From the NCBI RefSeq assembly GCF_017303055.1, contig NZ_JAEKJT010000001.1, forward strand, positions 682,001 through 746,000: a DNA stretch of 64,000 bases, written 5' to 3'. Made by a program: the position numbers and the translations under genes. Shown one piece after another: positions 46,888-55,854 of the stretch; the first letter of the stretch is position 1, and every line of letters begins with the position of its first letter. This stretch comes from Halomonas litopenaei (GTDB lineage Bacteria; Pseudomonadota; Gammaproteobacteria; Pseudomonadales; Halomonadaceae). The notes beneath the pieces were generated by a model. That model was not told the origin of the DNA. It made no database searches and saw only the letters and a program-made list of their open reading frames with translations.

Positions 46888-48180
46888 ATGAAAGTGGTGA
46901 TACATGGAAGTGAACTGTCAGCCGCCACCGCCGCCGCTGCCTTGTCCTGGGTGGGTCATGATGTCGTCTGGCGTCCTCTGGACCGCCGCTGGGACGAGCT
47001 GAAGGACAGCGGATGGCTCACTCGTGAGCCATCCGTGCTCGCGCATCTGACAGCGGCCATGGAGGCCGGGCACCTCAAGGTAGATCACGACGACCCGCCG
47101 CCTTACGCCGCCGTGGACGTCTTATGGCTTGCGCTGTCGCCCACCCAGCGTGATGAGGCGGCACGACTGGTCAAGGATGCGGCCGAGATGTTGGCCAACG
47201 GGGCGGTGATTATCAACAATGCTACCTTCCCGGTAGGTGATACCGAGCGTTTCGAAGCGCTGCTGCCCGATAAGGACGTCATGTCGGTGGCGTTGCCCGA
47301 CACCCTTGAGGAAGGCCGCGCCTGGGACACCTTCACTCGGGCAAGAAGCTGGCTGCTGGGCTGCGACGATGATCGTGCAGAGCGCCAGGTCCGTGAACTG
47401 ATGCGGGCGTTCAACCGTCGGCATGAGGTGTTCAAGCGCATGCCTCGGCGCGCCGCCGAGCTGACCAAGCTGGCCATCAACGGCATGTTGGCGACGCGGA
47501 TCAGCTATATGAACGAGATGGCCGGACTGGCGGACACCCTTGGTGTCGACGTCGAGTACGTGCGCCAAGGCATGGGGGCAGACCCCCGTATTGGCTATGA
47601 GTACCTGTACCCGGGCTGCGGTTTTGGCGGTCCCAATTTCAGCCGCGATCTGGTGGGGCTGGCAGATGTACAGTCGGCCAGCGGTCGCCACTCTGAATTG
47701 CTCGATCAGGTCCTCGAGATAAACGAGCACAAGAAAGAGACGTTGTTCCGCAAGCTGTGGACCCATTTTCAGGGTCGTCTGGAAGGCCGCCGTGTGGCGA
47801 TCTGGGGCGCCGCCTTCAAGCCCGGCACGGCGCGGATCGATCACGCTCCCGTGCTGACGCTGCTGCGTGCCCTGTGGGCCCAGGGCGTACACGTGCATCT
47901 GCACGACCCGGCAGCGCTGCCGGAGGTGCAGGCAGCGGTGGGTGATCATCCGCTGCTGACACTGCACTATGGAGACCCCCTCGACGCCTGTCAGCAGGTA
48001 GATGCGCTGTTGCTGGTGACCGAGTGGAAGGCTTACTGGAACCCGGATTGGCAGCTCCTGCACCAGCGCCTGAACGAGAAGCTGATCCTCGACGGGCGCA
48101 ACATCTTTGACCCCGCGTATGTCGCGGGGCAGGGCTTCCATTACCGCGGCATCGGCAGGCGTGCAGACCCCGTCTGTTGA
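46888..48180 (+). CDS. Divergent UDP-glucose/nucleotide-sugar dehydrogenase-like protein lacking the catalytic Cys
   Basis: A 430-residue protein laid out like UDP-glucose 6-dehydrogenase: an N-terminal nucleotide fold, ELTKLAINGMLATRISYMNE (Lys194 and Asn198 kept), the central loop and AFKPGTA in the C-terminal domain. The catalytic motif, normally GGxCFPKD, reads GGPNFSRD, so Asn250 replaces the nucleophilic Cys and Arg253 the Lys; a Cys occurs six residues earlier (Cys244). The Rossmann GxGxxG is also weak (HGSELSAA). It probably cannot do the normal four-electron oxidation of UDP-glucose to UDP-glucuronate, and may stop at another step or be regulatory. Coupled to galU. Confidence 0.8.
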   Translation: MKVVIHGSELSAATAAAALSWVGHDVVWRPLDRRWDELKDSGWLTREPSVLAHLTAAMEAGHLKVDHDDPPPYAAVDVLWLALSPTQRDEAARLVKDAAEMLANGAVIINNATFPVGDTERFEALLPDKDVMSVALPDTLEEGRAWDTFTRARSWLLGCDDDRAERQVRELMRAFNRRHEVFKRMPRRAAELTKLAINGMLATRISYMNEMAGLADTLGVDVEYVRQGMGADPRIGYEYLYPGCGFGGPNFSRDLVGLADVQSASGRHSELLDQVLEINEHKKETLFRKLWTHFQGRLEGRRVAIWGAAFKPGTARIDHAPVLTLLRALWAQGVHVHLHDPAALPEVQAAVGDHPLLTLHYGDPLDACQQVDALLLVTEWKAYWNPDWQLLHQRLNEKLILDGRNIFDPAYVAGQGFHYRGIGRRADPVC

Positions 48181-48187
48181 GTCTTCC

Positions 48188-48733
48188 TCAATCCTGAGCG
48201 TTGCGAGCGGCAAACGGCCAATTGATCAGAGGCCACAGCCGCTCCAGCGCCTCACTGTCGCCCAGGACGTCCAGTACCAAAAGGGGTTCACCCTCTATCG
48301 TCATAGGCTCACCTGTCCCGGTGGTGGCGATGACAAGGGAATCGTCCTGACGCAGAACCCACACCCAAGCGGCGCTCTCTCCGGCCTTGCCCAATATCCT
48401 GATGCAGGCCTCCTTCATTCCCTCGACACTCCCGTACTGACGCTGAATCATCGTCGCCAGTGGCTCCACCAAAGGCTCCGGGCGCGGTGTCAGGCAGTGC
48501 CAGAACAGGGTCAGGTTCCACGCCTCCTGAGCGTGATGACGCACCTCTTCACTGGCCGCTCGCAGCCCGTCGTCAAGTGACAGCGCTGCTTGCCCTTGCA
48601 CGGCCGCCCAGCGGTTGAGAACCCGCAGATGATCGAGATGATCGCCCATGTAGCGGTGTTCGATCCAGCTCTTGGCAAGCCGAGGCTCCAATAGATGGCT
48701 GTCGTAGGGTAGTGCGGGTAATTCGAAGGACAT
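48188..48733 (-). CDS. Fe/Mn superoxide dismutase-like protein without metal ligands
   Basis: A 181-residue relative of FeSOD; it opens MSFELPALPY exactly as SodB. Ungapped comparison with remembered E. coli SodB places Arg27 at the first His ligand, Leu74 at the second (EAWNLTLFWHCL versus VWNHTFYWNCL), and a deletion removes the WEHAYY segment with the last His; only the Asp (155) has a counterpart. It therefore should not bind the catalytic metal. The fold, and possibly a binding role, may persist. Start follows CAGGAG. Convergent with the dehydrogenase-like gene by 7 bp. Confidence 0.82.
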   Translation of the reverse strand: MSFELPALPYDSHLLEPRLAKSWIEHRYMGDHLDHLRVLNRWAAVQGQAALSLDDGLRAASEEVRHHAQEAWNLTLFWHCLTPRPEPLVEPLATMIQRQYGSVEGMKEACIRILGKAGESAAWVWVLRQDDSLVIATTGTGEPMTIEGEPLLVLDVLGDSEALERLWPLINWPFAARNAQD

Positions 48734-48940
48734 GATAGCTCCTGAACAGGTCTTGCCACGGGGTCCAATAGCGGCGTCAATAGCATGTTGACAGCAGAGA
48801 AGCGCGCAGCGCCGTGCGTAATGGTGGTAAAAAACCTTACACTATCAGCCAACTGTTGGCTGCCAGCGACGTGACGTACGGTTCTCGGATCGCTACAGGT
48901 TGTGTTCGCGCCAGCTCCTCATGCAGATCAGGAGACCCCT

Positions 48941-49810
48941 ATGGCTCACCCCCCAGACATCGGACGCCCGGGCAGTATCGTGCCGGATCCGGGCGAAAGC
49001 GTGTCCGCTACCCGTTATCGGCAAGCACCAGCGCCCAGGCTGTGGCCTTTGTGGCTGCTGATGCTGTTGGTCGTAGGTGGCCTGGCGGCGGGTAGCTGGT
49101 GGCTGTGGCAGGAACGCCAGCGGCTTAATCAGGAATTGAACCGTCTGCGCGGAGAACTCTCCAACGTTCACGCTCGCTTCGAGGCCGAACAAGGGGAGGG
49201 CGACCTGATAGCAGAGTTCGAGCGCCGCCTGGATGGGTTGGAGAGCGCCAATGAGACTCTCGACCAACGGCTAGGGGAAGGCCTTGCTGGAGTGGAGGAC
49301 GCACTTGCCGAACAGGCACAGGCATCGCTGGACCGCCAGGAAGTCAACGCAGAAACTTTGCAGGATCTAGATGTGAGACTGTCCACTCTCAGCGACACCC
49401 TGGCATCGGCCCGCTCGTCACTGGCAGCGGTAGAACGGGCCGGCGACAGCGCCAGAGGTGCCCTCGAGGCGCGCATGGACAGGTTCGACGACGCCCGCGA
49501 GTCATTTGCTGGACGGCTGGCGTCCGTCACTACCCGGGTAGATGAAGTGGTCAGCCGACTGGATACTCGTCTCGGCGAGATGCTGCCACGGGTAGAAATC
49601 GCTGAAAATCGCCTGTCCGAGGTGACGCGTGACGTTGAAGGCTTGCGCCAATCACGCCAAGATGTGGCCGAGGAGCAGCAGGCGCTGGAGGCCAGGATCG
49701 GACAGCGAATCGACGCCATGGAAGACAATATGGCGTCGCTGGCCGCCGATCTGCGCGACCTGCGCCAAGCTCAACTCGCCTTCAGCGCACAACTGGAAGC
49801 GCTGCGTTGA
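48941..49810 (+). CDS. Single-pass membrane protein with long coiled coil, function unknown
   Basis: A 289-residue protein: a Pro-rich cytoplasmic-type N-terminus, one membrane helix (about 34-55, RLWPLWLLMLLVVGGLAAGSWW), then about 230 residues of heptad-like charged helix with repeated Leu/Ala/Asp/Arg patterns (RLSTLSDTLASARSSLAAVE). No catalytic motif is visible. The ATG at 48941 follows CAGGAGACC. It ends 29 bp before tamA and is likely in the same transcript, so an envelope scaffold role with TamAB is a reasonable but untested guess. Confidence 0.75.
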   Translation: MAHPPDIGRPGSIVPDPGESVSATRYRQAPAPRLWPLWLLMLLVVGGLAAGSWWLWQERQRLNQELNRLRGELSNVHARFEAEQGEGDLIAEFERRLDGLESANETLDQRLGEGLAGVEDALAEQAQASLDRQEVNAETLQDLDVRLSTLSDTLASARSSLAAVERAGDSARGALEARMDRFDDARESFAGRLASVTTRVDEVVSRLDTRLGEMLPRVEIAENRLSEVTRDVEGLRQSRQDVAEEQQALEARIGQRIDAMEDNMASLAADLRDLRQAQLAFSAQLEALR

Positions 49811-49839
49811 TCCAGTACCCACGTCAGGAACGCTACAAC

Positions 49840-51714
49840 ATGATGGAACATCGTGCTCCCGCTCGCCGGAGACTGGGTGCTGTTGCCTTGGGACCGGGCC
49901 TGCTGCTGCTGGTGGCACTGCCGACGTTCGCCATGGATGCCGAGGTCCAGGGTATCGAAGGACGAATCGCTGACAACGTCGAGGTCTACCTCGAGGGGCT
50001 GGATGGCAGCCAGTACCGCGTCGAACGCCTGCGCAACGAAGTGGCGCGCCTGACCCAGGAAGCCATGAGGGTGTACGGCTACTATGAGCCGTCCATCGAG
50101 ATGCGCTTCGATCGTGATGAAGAGCCACAGGAAGTCTTCCTGACCATCGACAAGGGAGATCCGGTGCGCCTTGAGGTCATCGACTTCACGCTGGAAGGGG
50201 ACGCGAAGGATGATGCGCCCTTCCAACTGGCGATCGACGCCTACCCGCAAGAGCTCGGCGACATCCTCGAGCATGCTCCCTATGACAGCCTCAAAAGCCG
50301 ACTTCAGGGGCTGACCATCGAGCGCGGGTACTTCGACTGGCAGTTTACTGATGAACGTATGGAGATACGCCCCTGGGCGGATAGTGCACGCATTTACCTG
50401 GGCATGGACAGCGGCCCTCGCTATCGCTTCGGTAATGTCTACATCAAAGGCAGTCACATCGTCGAAGATCGCCTGCGCAATCTGGTCCCCTTTGACTACG
50501 GTGATCCCTACCTGGCCAGCGATGTGGCCGAACTGAACAACCGACTGAGCTCGACCGAGTGGTTCGGCTCGCTTACGGTTCGCCCCCGGCTGGAGCGCCA
50601 GAAAGGCAGTCTTGCTCTGCCGGAGCACGATGGCTGGTGGTACTCGGTTGATGTGAGCGAGATCCCGGCACCGTTCTCTGGTCCCCGGATTAGCCGAAAA
50701 GCCTTGGCCAGCGCACTTTCCCTCTATCCGCCTGCGCTACCCACAATGCCCGTGGATGTCACCGTTACCCCCGCTGATCGACATCAGTTTGAGGCGGGTA
50801 TCGGCTTTGCCACGGATGTAGGGCCCCGGCTTCAGTTCTCCTGGGAGCAACCGTGGGTCAACCGCTACGGGCATAGCTGGGACAACCAGGTCTACCTGTC
50901 TGCACCCGACCAGCAGTTCAGCGGTACCTATCGCATCCCCCTGGAAGACCCCCTCAATGACAGCTATCGGCTGCAGTACGGTCTGCGTAATCAGGATATC
51001 GAGGATACCGAGAGTTTCGAGAGCACCGTGGACTTCGGGCGCCACTGGGTCTTTGAAAACGACTGGGAACAGACGATCTACGTGCGTACCACCTATGAGG
51101 ACTTCACCCAGGGCGAGCAGTCCGATCAGGTGCTGCTGTTGTACCCCGGGGTGAAATGGTCCCGGGTGCGCACCCGCAATCCCCAGTTTCCGACCTGGGG
51201 CGACCGCCAGAACCTGGAGCTTCAGTATTCTCATGAGTCCTGGGGGTCGGACGCGGAATTCTTTCGCATGACCGGTGACACCGCCTGGATTCGCAAGCTG
51301 GGTGACGACAACCGCTTTATCGGCCGTCTGGGCGTAGGCGCGATCAACACCGATGATTTCGACAAGATCCCGCCATCACTGCGCTTCTTTACCGGTGGCG
51401 ATACCAGCGTGCGTGGTTACAGCTACGAATCCCTGTCCCCGGAGGATGAGAACGGCGACCTGGAAGGCGGGCAGCACGAATTTACCGCCAGCGTCGAGGC
51501 CCAGCGCCGGATCACCGGCAAGTGGTGGGGGGCCACCTTTGTCGACATTGGCGATGCGTTTTCGGAGTGGTGGCCCAATGACCTCAAGAAGAGCGCTGGG
51601 GTGGGTGTGAGATGGATCTCTCCGGTGGGGCCGATACGTTTTGATATCGCGCATCCCTTCGATGACGAGGACGATAATTTCCGCCTGCACTTCGCCATCG
51701 GACCAGAATTTTAA
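49840..51714 (+). CDS. tamA: Outer-membrane assembly factor TamA (Omp85 family)
   Basis: A 624-residue outer-membrane protein: a signal peptide (ALGPGLLLLVALPTFAM), three POTRA-type domains (about 30-260), and a 16-strand beta-barrel with the Omp85 motifs FFTGGDTSVRGY and the terminal strand ending in Phe (FAIGPEF). TamA works with TamB to move proteins or lipids across the envelope. An ATG at 49840 after CAGGAA is preferred over a TTG at 49807. The barrel motif and the tamB gene immediately after make the call firm. Confidence 0.93.
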   Translation: MMEHRAPARRRLGAVALGPGLLLLVALPTFAMDAEVQGIEGRIADNVEVYLEGLDGSQYRVERLRNEVARLTQEAMRVYGYYEPSIEMRFDRDEEPQEVFLTIDKGDPVRLEVIDFTLEGDAKDDAPFQLAIDAYPQELGDILEHAPYDSLKSRLQGLTIERGYFDWQFTDERMEIRPWADSARIYLGMDSGPRYRFGNVYIKGSHIVEDRLRNLVPFDYGDPYLASDVAELNNRLSSTEWFGSLTVRPRLERQKGSLALPEHDGWWYSVDVSEIPAPFSGPRISRKALASALSLYPPALPTMPVDVTVTPADRHQFEAGIGFATDVGPRLQFSWEQPWVNRYGHSWDNQVYLSAPDQQFSGTYRIPLEDPLNDSYRLQYGLRNQDIEDTESFESTVDFGRHWVFENDWEQTIYVRTTYEDFTQGEQSDQVLLLYPGVKWSRVRTRNPQFPTWGDRQNLELQYSHESWGSDAEFFRMTGDTAWIRKLGDDNRFIGRLGVGAINTDDFDKIPPSLRFFTGGDTSVRGYSYESLSPEDENGDLEGGQHEFTASVEAQRRITGKWWGATFVDIGDAFSEWWPNDLKKSAGVGVRWISPVGPIRFDIAHPFDDEDDNFRLHFAIGPEF

Positions 51715-51771
51715 GGCCAGCCGGCGCCAGCCCCCTGACAGGAGGGCGCCAGCCCCTGCAATGAGGCTTCA

Positions 51772-54700
51772 ATGAGAAAAGGACGCGCCCTCTGGGCCTT
51801 GACACGATTATTGATCTGGCTGCCGTTCAGCCTGATAGGTCTGGTGCTGCTGATTGTCGGCCTGGTGCTGAGTCCGTGGGGGACACGGATGGCCCTGGAT
51901 CAGGGCAGTCGCATGGGCGTGCTGGAGTATTCGTCGGTCCAGGGAGCGTTGCTCGACAGCTTTGATCTTGAGGGTTTTCGACTGGAAGCGGGCAGTGTAC
52001 GGGTGAGCGTCGACTCCCTGTCCCTGGCGTGGGCGGAGGACTGCCTGCTCAATGGTCGGCTGTGTCTCGACCACTTGCGCGTGTCAGGCACCGATGTACG
52101 CCTGGGCGAGAGTGATACGGTCGCCGAGCCTGAACCGGAGCCAGTGCCGTCCAACGAACCAGCGGCGCCGCTATCGTTGCCCTTTCCGGTCGAGATTCGC
52201 GAGCTGACGGTGAGCGACGTTGCGGTTCACCTGGCGGATGGGACGCAGCTGGCCTGGGAGAGCTTTACCACTGCGGCAGTAGCCGAAGGCGATACGCTTT
52301 CCGTCAGTCCCACGCGTCTGGCGGGACTGCATCTTACGCTGCCATTGACGCCTGGGGCCATGCTGGCCCTCAGCGATGCGGAGCACGACGGTCCGAAGGT
52401 AAGCGCCGACGCCATTGATGCGGCGATCGCCGTTCGTTCTCCGTTGCCTGGCAGCGCTGCGGCAGAGCTGGAAGGTGCCGCCTCCAAGGCCGATGACATT
52501 CCTCTGGATCAGCGTGAACGGCTTGTCCTGCCCGAGGTCACTCTGCCCCTGGCCATCGAAGTGCCGGAGCTGGTGGTGGAGGACACTACCATCGATGGCG
52601 CCTTTGACTACCAGGTAGAGCGACTGGACCTGAGCCTGCTGGCACGGGGACAGGACGTCACGATTGAGCCGCTGGCCGTGGCCACCCAGGACGCCGATGC
52701 AGAGCTCCAGGCCAAGGCCACGCTTAGCGGCGACTACCCGCTAGAGGTTCACTTTGCCGCGGACCTGTTCCTGCCCGAGATTTTTCCCGCTCTTGATGGC
52801 GAGCGTGTCGAGCTTTCCGCCAATGGCAGTCTTGCCGAGCTGGAGCTCAATTTGACCACGACTGGCCCCGTCTCCACGCAGCTGGTCGCCCGCCTGGATG
52901 CCCTCGACCCGACGCTACCGTTCACCGCGGCCTTTTCTAGCCCTCGTCTGCAATGGCCGTTGCCGGGCATGCAGCCGGCCCAGCCGGACGCCGAAGGGGA
53001 CGAGACCGAAGCCACCGATGTCGATCCTTGGGTCGCTGAGGATATCGATCTGTCCGTCGACGGCTCCCTGACCGGATATCAGCTGAAGCTGGCCCTCGCG
53101 GCCGAGGGGCCTGATCTGCCGAGAACCACCCTGGCCGTCGATGGTCAGGGCGATCTGTCACACTTCTCCTGGGCACCGCTTGAACTCGCGCTGGAGGGAG
53201 CAGGGCAGCTGCGCACGCAGGGCAATGTCGACTGGTCGGATGGCGTAGCCGTGACCGCCACGGCCGCTCTGGACAACCTTAATCCTGAGCCTTTTGTCGA
53301 GGGTTTGAAGGGTAATCTGAGCGGCACCCTGGACGTCGCCTTCACCCAGCAGGACGAAGGTTGGGAAGTCGATGTTCCTGATATCGATATCCAGGGAACG
53401 CTGGATGATCGCCCCTTGTCCTTGGAGGCCGCGCTTGCCGGCAACAGTGCCATGCGCTGGGATATCGATCGCCTCGATTTCCGCCAAGGGGACAACCAGA
53501 TTGAGGCCAAGGGCCAGGTCAGTGAAGCCCGCCTGAACGTGGATGCAGAGCTTGCCTTACCCGACATGGCCAGCCTGTATCCTGGGCTGTCGGGGCGTCT
53601 GTCTGGCAATATCCAGGCACGAGGCAGTCTTCGTTCACCACAGCTGGAGCTCGCCATCGAGGGGAGCGGTGTCGGCTATCAGGAAAATCGTGTTGGCGAG
53701 CTCGCCCTGGCCGGTCGTGTCCGCGGCCTCGATGACCCCCAGCTGGATGTAGGGCTGTCCGCACGTCAGGTAGACGCTGGTGGCCAGCGTTTCGAGGATA
53801 TCGCCCTCGACCTGGATGGTCGCCTGTCCCAGCATCGGCTGGAACTCACCGTCGACGGCAGTGACGAAGGCCCGCTCAACCGCCTTGTGCTGGCCCTGGA
53901 CGGTGCCATGAACGATGCCCGCGATCGCTACCGGGGGACACTGACGCCGCTGGAGATTACCTTGCCCCAGGGCGATATTGCACTGGATGGGCCTCTGGCC
54001 TTCGATGCCAATCTGGCCCAGGGCTCTGTGCGCACCGATCCTTTCTGCCTCGCCCGCCAACAAGGTGGGGCGATCTGTATCAGCGAACCGCTCAGCGCCT
54101 CGGCAGATGCCGGCAAGCTGACCCTCGACATCAACGAACTGCCCATGGACCTGGTCAATGAGGCGCTGCCCGAAGGCTGGGCCATCGATGGCGATACCGG
54201 TGCACGTGTGGTGGCAGGGTGGTCAGCGGGCGGCAGCCGCTGGCAGGCAGATGCGCAGCTCGACAGTGAAGTCAGCGTGACCGGTGTGGATGCCTATGGC
54301 CAGCCCTGGTCGGTGCCTGCCACACGGCTGTCATTGAATGCTGACGCCAGCGACGCCCGCGTCGATCTCAACGTCGATCTCTCCCTGGCCCAGAGCGGTG
54401 ACATCACTCTGGCCCTGACGATCGACGATCCCGTGGGTCGTGGTGGACTGGACGGCAACCTGTCGATAGACGGCGTCAGCTTGTCACCGTATCGCCCCCT
54501 GGCAGCGGGACTGGATCAATTGGAAGGCACCTTGGCCGGCAACATTCGTATTGCGGGCAGCCGCGAGGCACCGGATCTCAGCGGGGAGCTGAGCTTGACG
54601 GGTCTCAAGGCTCACGGAGGAGACATCCCTGTCGCGGTGACGGATGGTCGCCTCAATATCGATCTGACCGGCGACAGCGCACGTATCTCTGGCTATGTCG

Positions 54701-55800
54701 ATGGTGAAGAAGGGCGCCTCAACATCACCGGTAACGCCGCCTGGCCAGGCGGTAGCTGGGAAGCCAATCTGGCGCTGTCCGCGGTCCAGGACCCGTTGCT
54801 GGCCGCGATGCCTGCCTATGGCCGGCTCAAGCTGGCTCCTGACCTGACGATAACGGCGAACCCCACCCGCCTGCGTATTCGCGGTGAGGTGCGTATTCCC
54901 TGGGCCCGCCTCGACATCGGCGAGGTGCCGCCGTCGGCAGTGTCCCCAAGCAGTGACGAGATCATCATCACTCGCGAAATGGACGAGCAGGCCAGAGAGG
55001 CCGAGCGTCAGGCCGAAGAAGACCCGGTGGGTGCCTCCACCGCCCAGGCCATGGCGGAAGCGGGTATGGCCATCGATATCCGTATCAGACTGCTGCTGGG
55101 TCCTGACGCCCGTTTAAGTGCCTATGGCTTGCAGACGGAGCTGGCCGGCGACCTGGAAGTGCGTCAGAACGCCGGCCCGCTGCAGCTGTTTGGGGATGTC
55201 AGCCTGGTCGATGGGCGCTTCCGGGCCTACGGCCAGGACCTGCAGATCCGCCAGGGTAAGGTGATCTTCGCCGGACCGCCTAGCGTGCCGACGCTGGACT
55301 TTGAGGCCATTCGCAATCCAGCCAGCACCGAGGACGGCGTGGTGGCAGGTCTCAAGGTGACCGGGACTGCCAGCCAGCCGGACCTGGAGATCTTCTCCGA
55401 ACCCGCCATGGACGAGTCCCGTGCTCTGTCCTACGTGCTTCGCGGACGCGCCCCTGATGACAGCGGTGACGCCAGCGGTGCGCTGACCTCGGCACTGATC
55501 GGCTTGACCTTGGGTAAGACAGGCGGCGCCGTCGGCGCCATGGGTGAGGCCTTCGGCATCCAGGACCTGTCACTAGATACCTCCGGTAGTGGTGAAACCA
55601 GCCAGGTGGTCGTCAGTGGCCGCCTGACCGATCGTCTTGAGGTGGGCTATGGCGTGGGCATCTTCTCGCCCATCGCCGAACTCACGCTGACCTACCAGCT
55701 GTGGCGAAGCCTGTACCTGGAGGCGGTATCCGGTGCTGCCCAGGCGGTTGACCTGATCTACACCTGGAGCCTGCCGGGCAACCCGCCAGAGCTGCAGTAA
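51772..55800 (+). CDS. tamB: Translocation/assembly protein TamB (AsmA-like superfamily)
   Basis: A 1342-residue protein with an N-terminal membrane anchor (about 8-33, WLPFSLIGLVLLIVGLVL) and a long beta-helical periplasmic rod, ending in the conserved TamB domain (DLEVRQNAGPLQLFGDVSLVDG through VSGRLTDRLEVGYGVGIF). TamB forms a hydrophobic groove joining inner and outer membrane and binds TamA. Slightly longer than E. coli TamB (1259), within the usual range. Starts 57 bp after tamA; a strong terminator follows. Confidence 0.94.
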   Translation: MRKGRALWALTRLLIWLPFSLIGLVLLIVGLVLSPWGTRMALDQGSRMGVLEYSSVQGALLDSFDLEGFRLEAGSVRVSVDSLSLAWAEDCLLNGRLCLDHLRVSGTDVRLGESDTVAEPEPEPVPSNEPAAPLSLPFPVEIRELTVSDVAVHLADGTQLAWESFTTAAVAEGDTLSVSPTRLAGLHLTLPLTPGAMLALSDAEHDGPKVSADAIDAAIAVRSPLPGSAAAELEGAASKADDIPLDQRERLVLPEVTLPLAIEVPELVVEDTTIDGAFDYQVERLDLSLLARGQDVTIEPLAVATQDADAELQAKATLSGDYPLEVHFAADLFLPEIFPALDGERVELSANGSLAELELNLTTTGPVSTQLVARLDALDPTLPFTAAFSSPRLQWPLPGMQPAQPDAEGDETEATDVDPWVAEDIDLSVDGSLTGYQLKLALAAEGPDLPRTTLAVDGQGDLSHFSWAPLELALEGAGQLRTQGNVDWSDGVAVTATAALDNLNPEPFVEGLKGNLSGTLDVAFTQQDEGWEVDVPDIDIQGTLDDRPLSLEAALAGNSAMRWDIDRLDFRQGDNQIEAKGQVSEARLNVDAELALPDMASLYPGLSGRLSGNIQARGSLRSPQLELAIEGSGVGYQENRVGELALAGRVRGLDDPQLDVGLSARQVDAGGQRFEDIALDLDGRLSQHRLELTVDGSDEGPLNRLVLALDGAMNDARDRYRGTLTPLEITLPQGDIALDGPLAFDANLAQGSVRTDPFCLARQQGGAICISEPLSASADAGKLTLDINELPMDLVNEALPEGWAIDGDTGARVVAGWSAGGSRWQADAQLDSEVSVTGVDAYGQPWSVPATRLSLNADASDARVDLNVDLSLAQSGDITLALTIDDPVGRGGLDGNLSIDGVSLSPYRPLAAGLDQLEGTLAGNIRIAGSREAPDLSGELSLTGLKAHGGDIPVAVTDGRLNIDLTGDSARISGYVDGEEGRLNITGNAAWPGGSWEANLALSAVQDPLLAAMPAYGRLKLAPDLTITANPTRLRIRGEVRIPWARLDIGEVPPSAVSPSSDEIIITREMDEQAREAERQAEEDPVGASTAQAMAEAGMAIDIRIRLLLGPDARLSAYGLQTELAGDLEVRQNAGPLQLFGDVSLVDGRFRAYGQDLQIRQGKVIFAGPPSVPTLDFEAIRNPASTEDGVVAGLKVTGTASQPDLEIFSEPAMDESRALSYVLRGRAPDDSGDASGALTSALIGLTLGKTGGAVGAMGEAFGIQDLSLDTSGSGETSQVVVSGRLTDRLEVGYGVGIFSPIAELTLTYQLWRSLYLEAVSGAAQAVDLIYTWSLPGNPPELQ

Positions 55801-55817
55801 GCGCTGTGCAACAACCC

Positions 55818-55851
55818 AGCAGAAGCCCCGACCAAGGTCGGGGCTTCTGCT
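55818..55851. terminator. Bidirectional terminator between tamB and the YheT-type gene
   Basis: 16-bp stem AGCAGAAGCCCCGACC / GGTCGGGGCTTCTGCT with central AA, followed by GTTTC on the plus strand and preceded by GGG TTG on the reverse. Sits 17 bp after tamB and 3 bp before the end of the convergent gene. Confidence 0.8.
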
Positions 55852-55854
55852 GTT

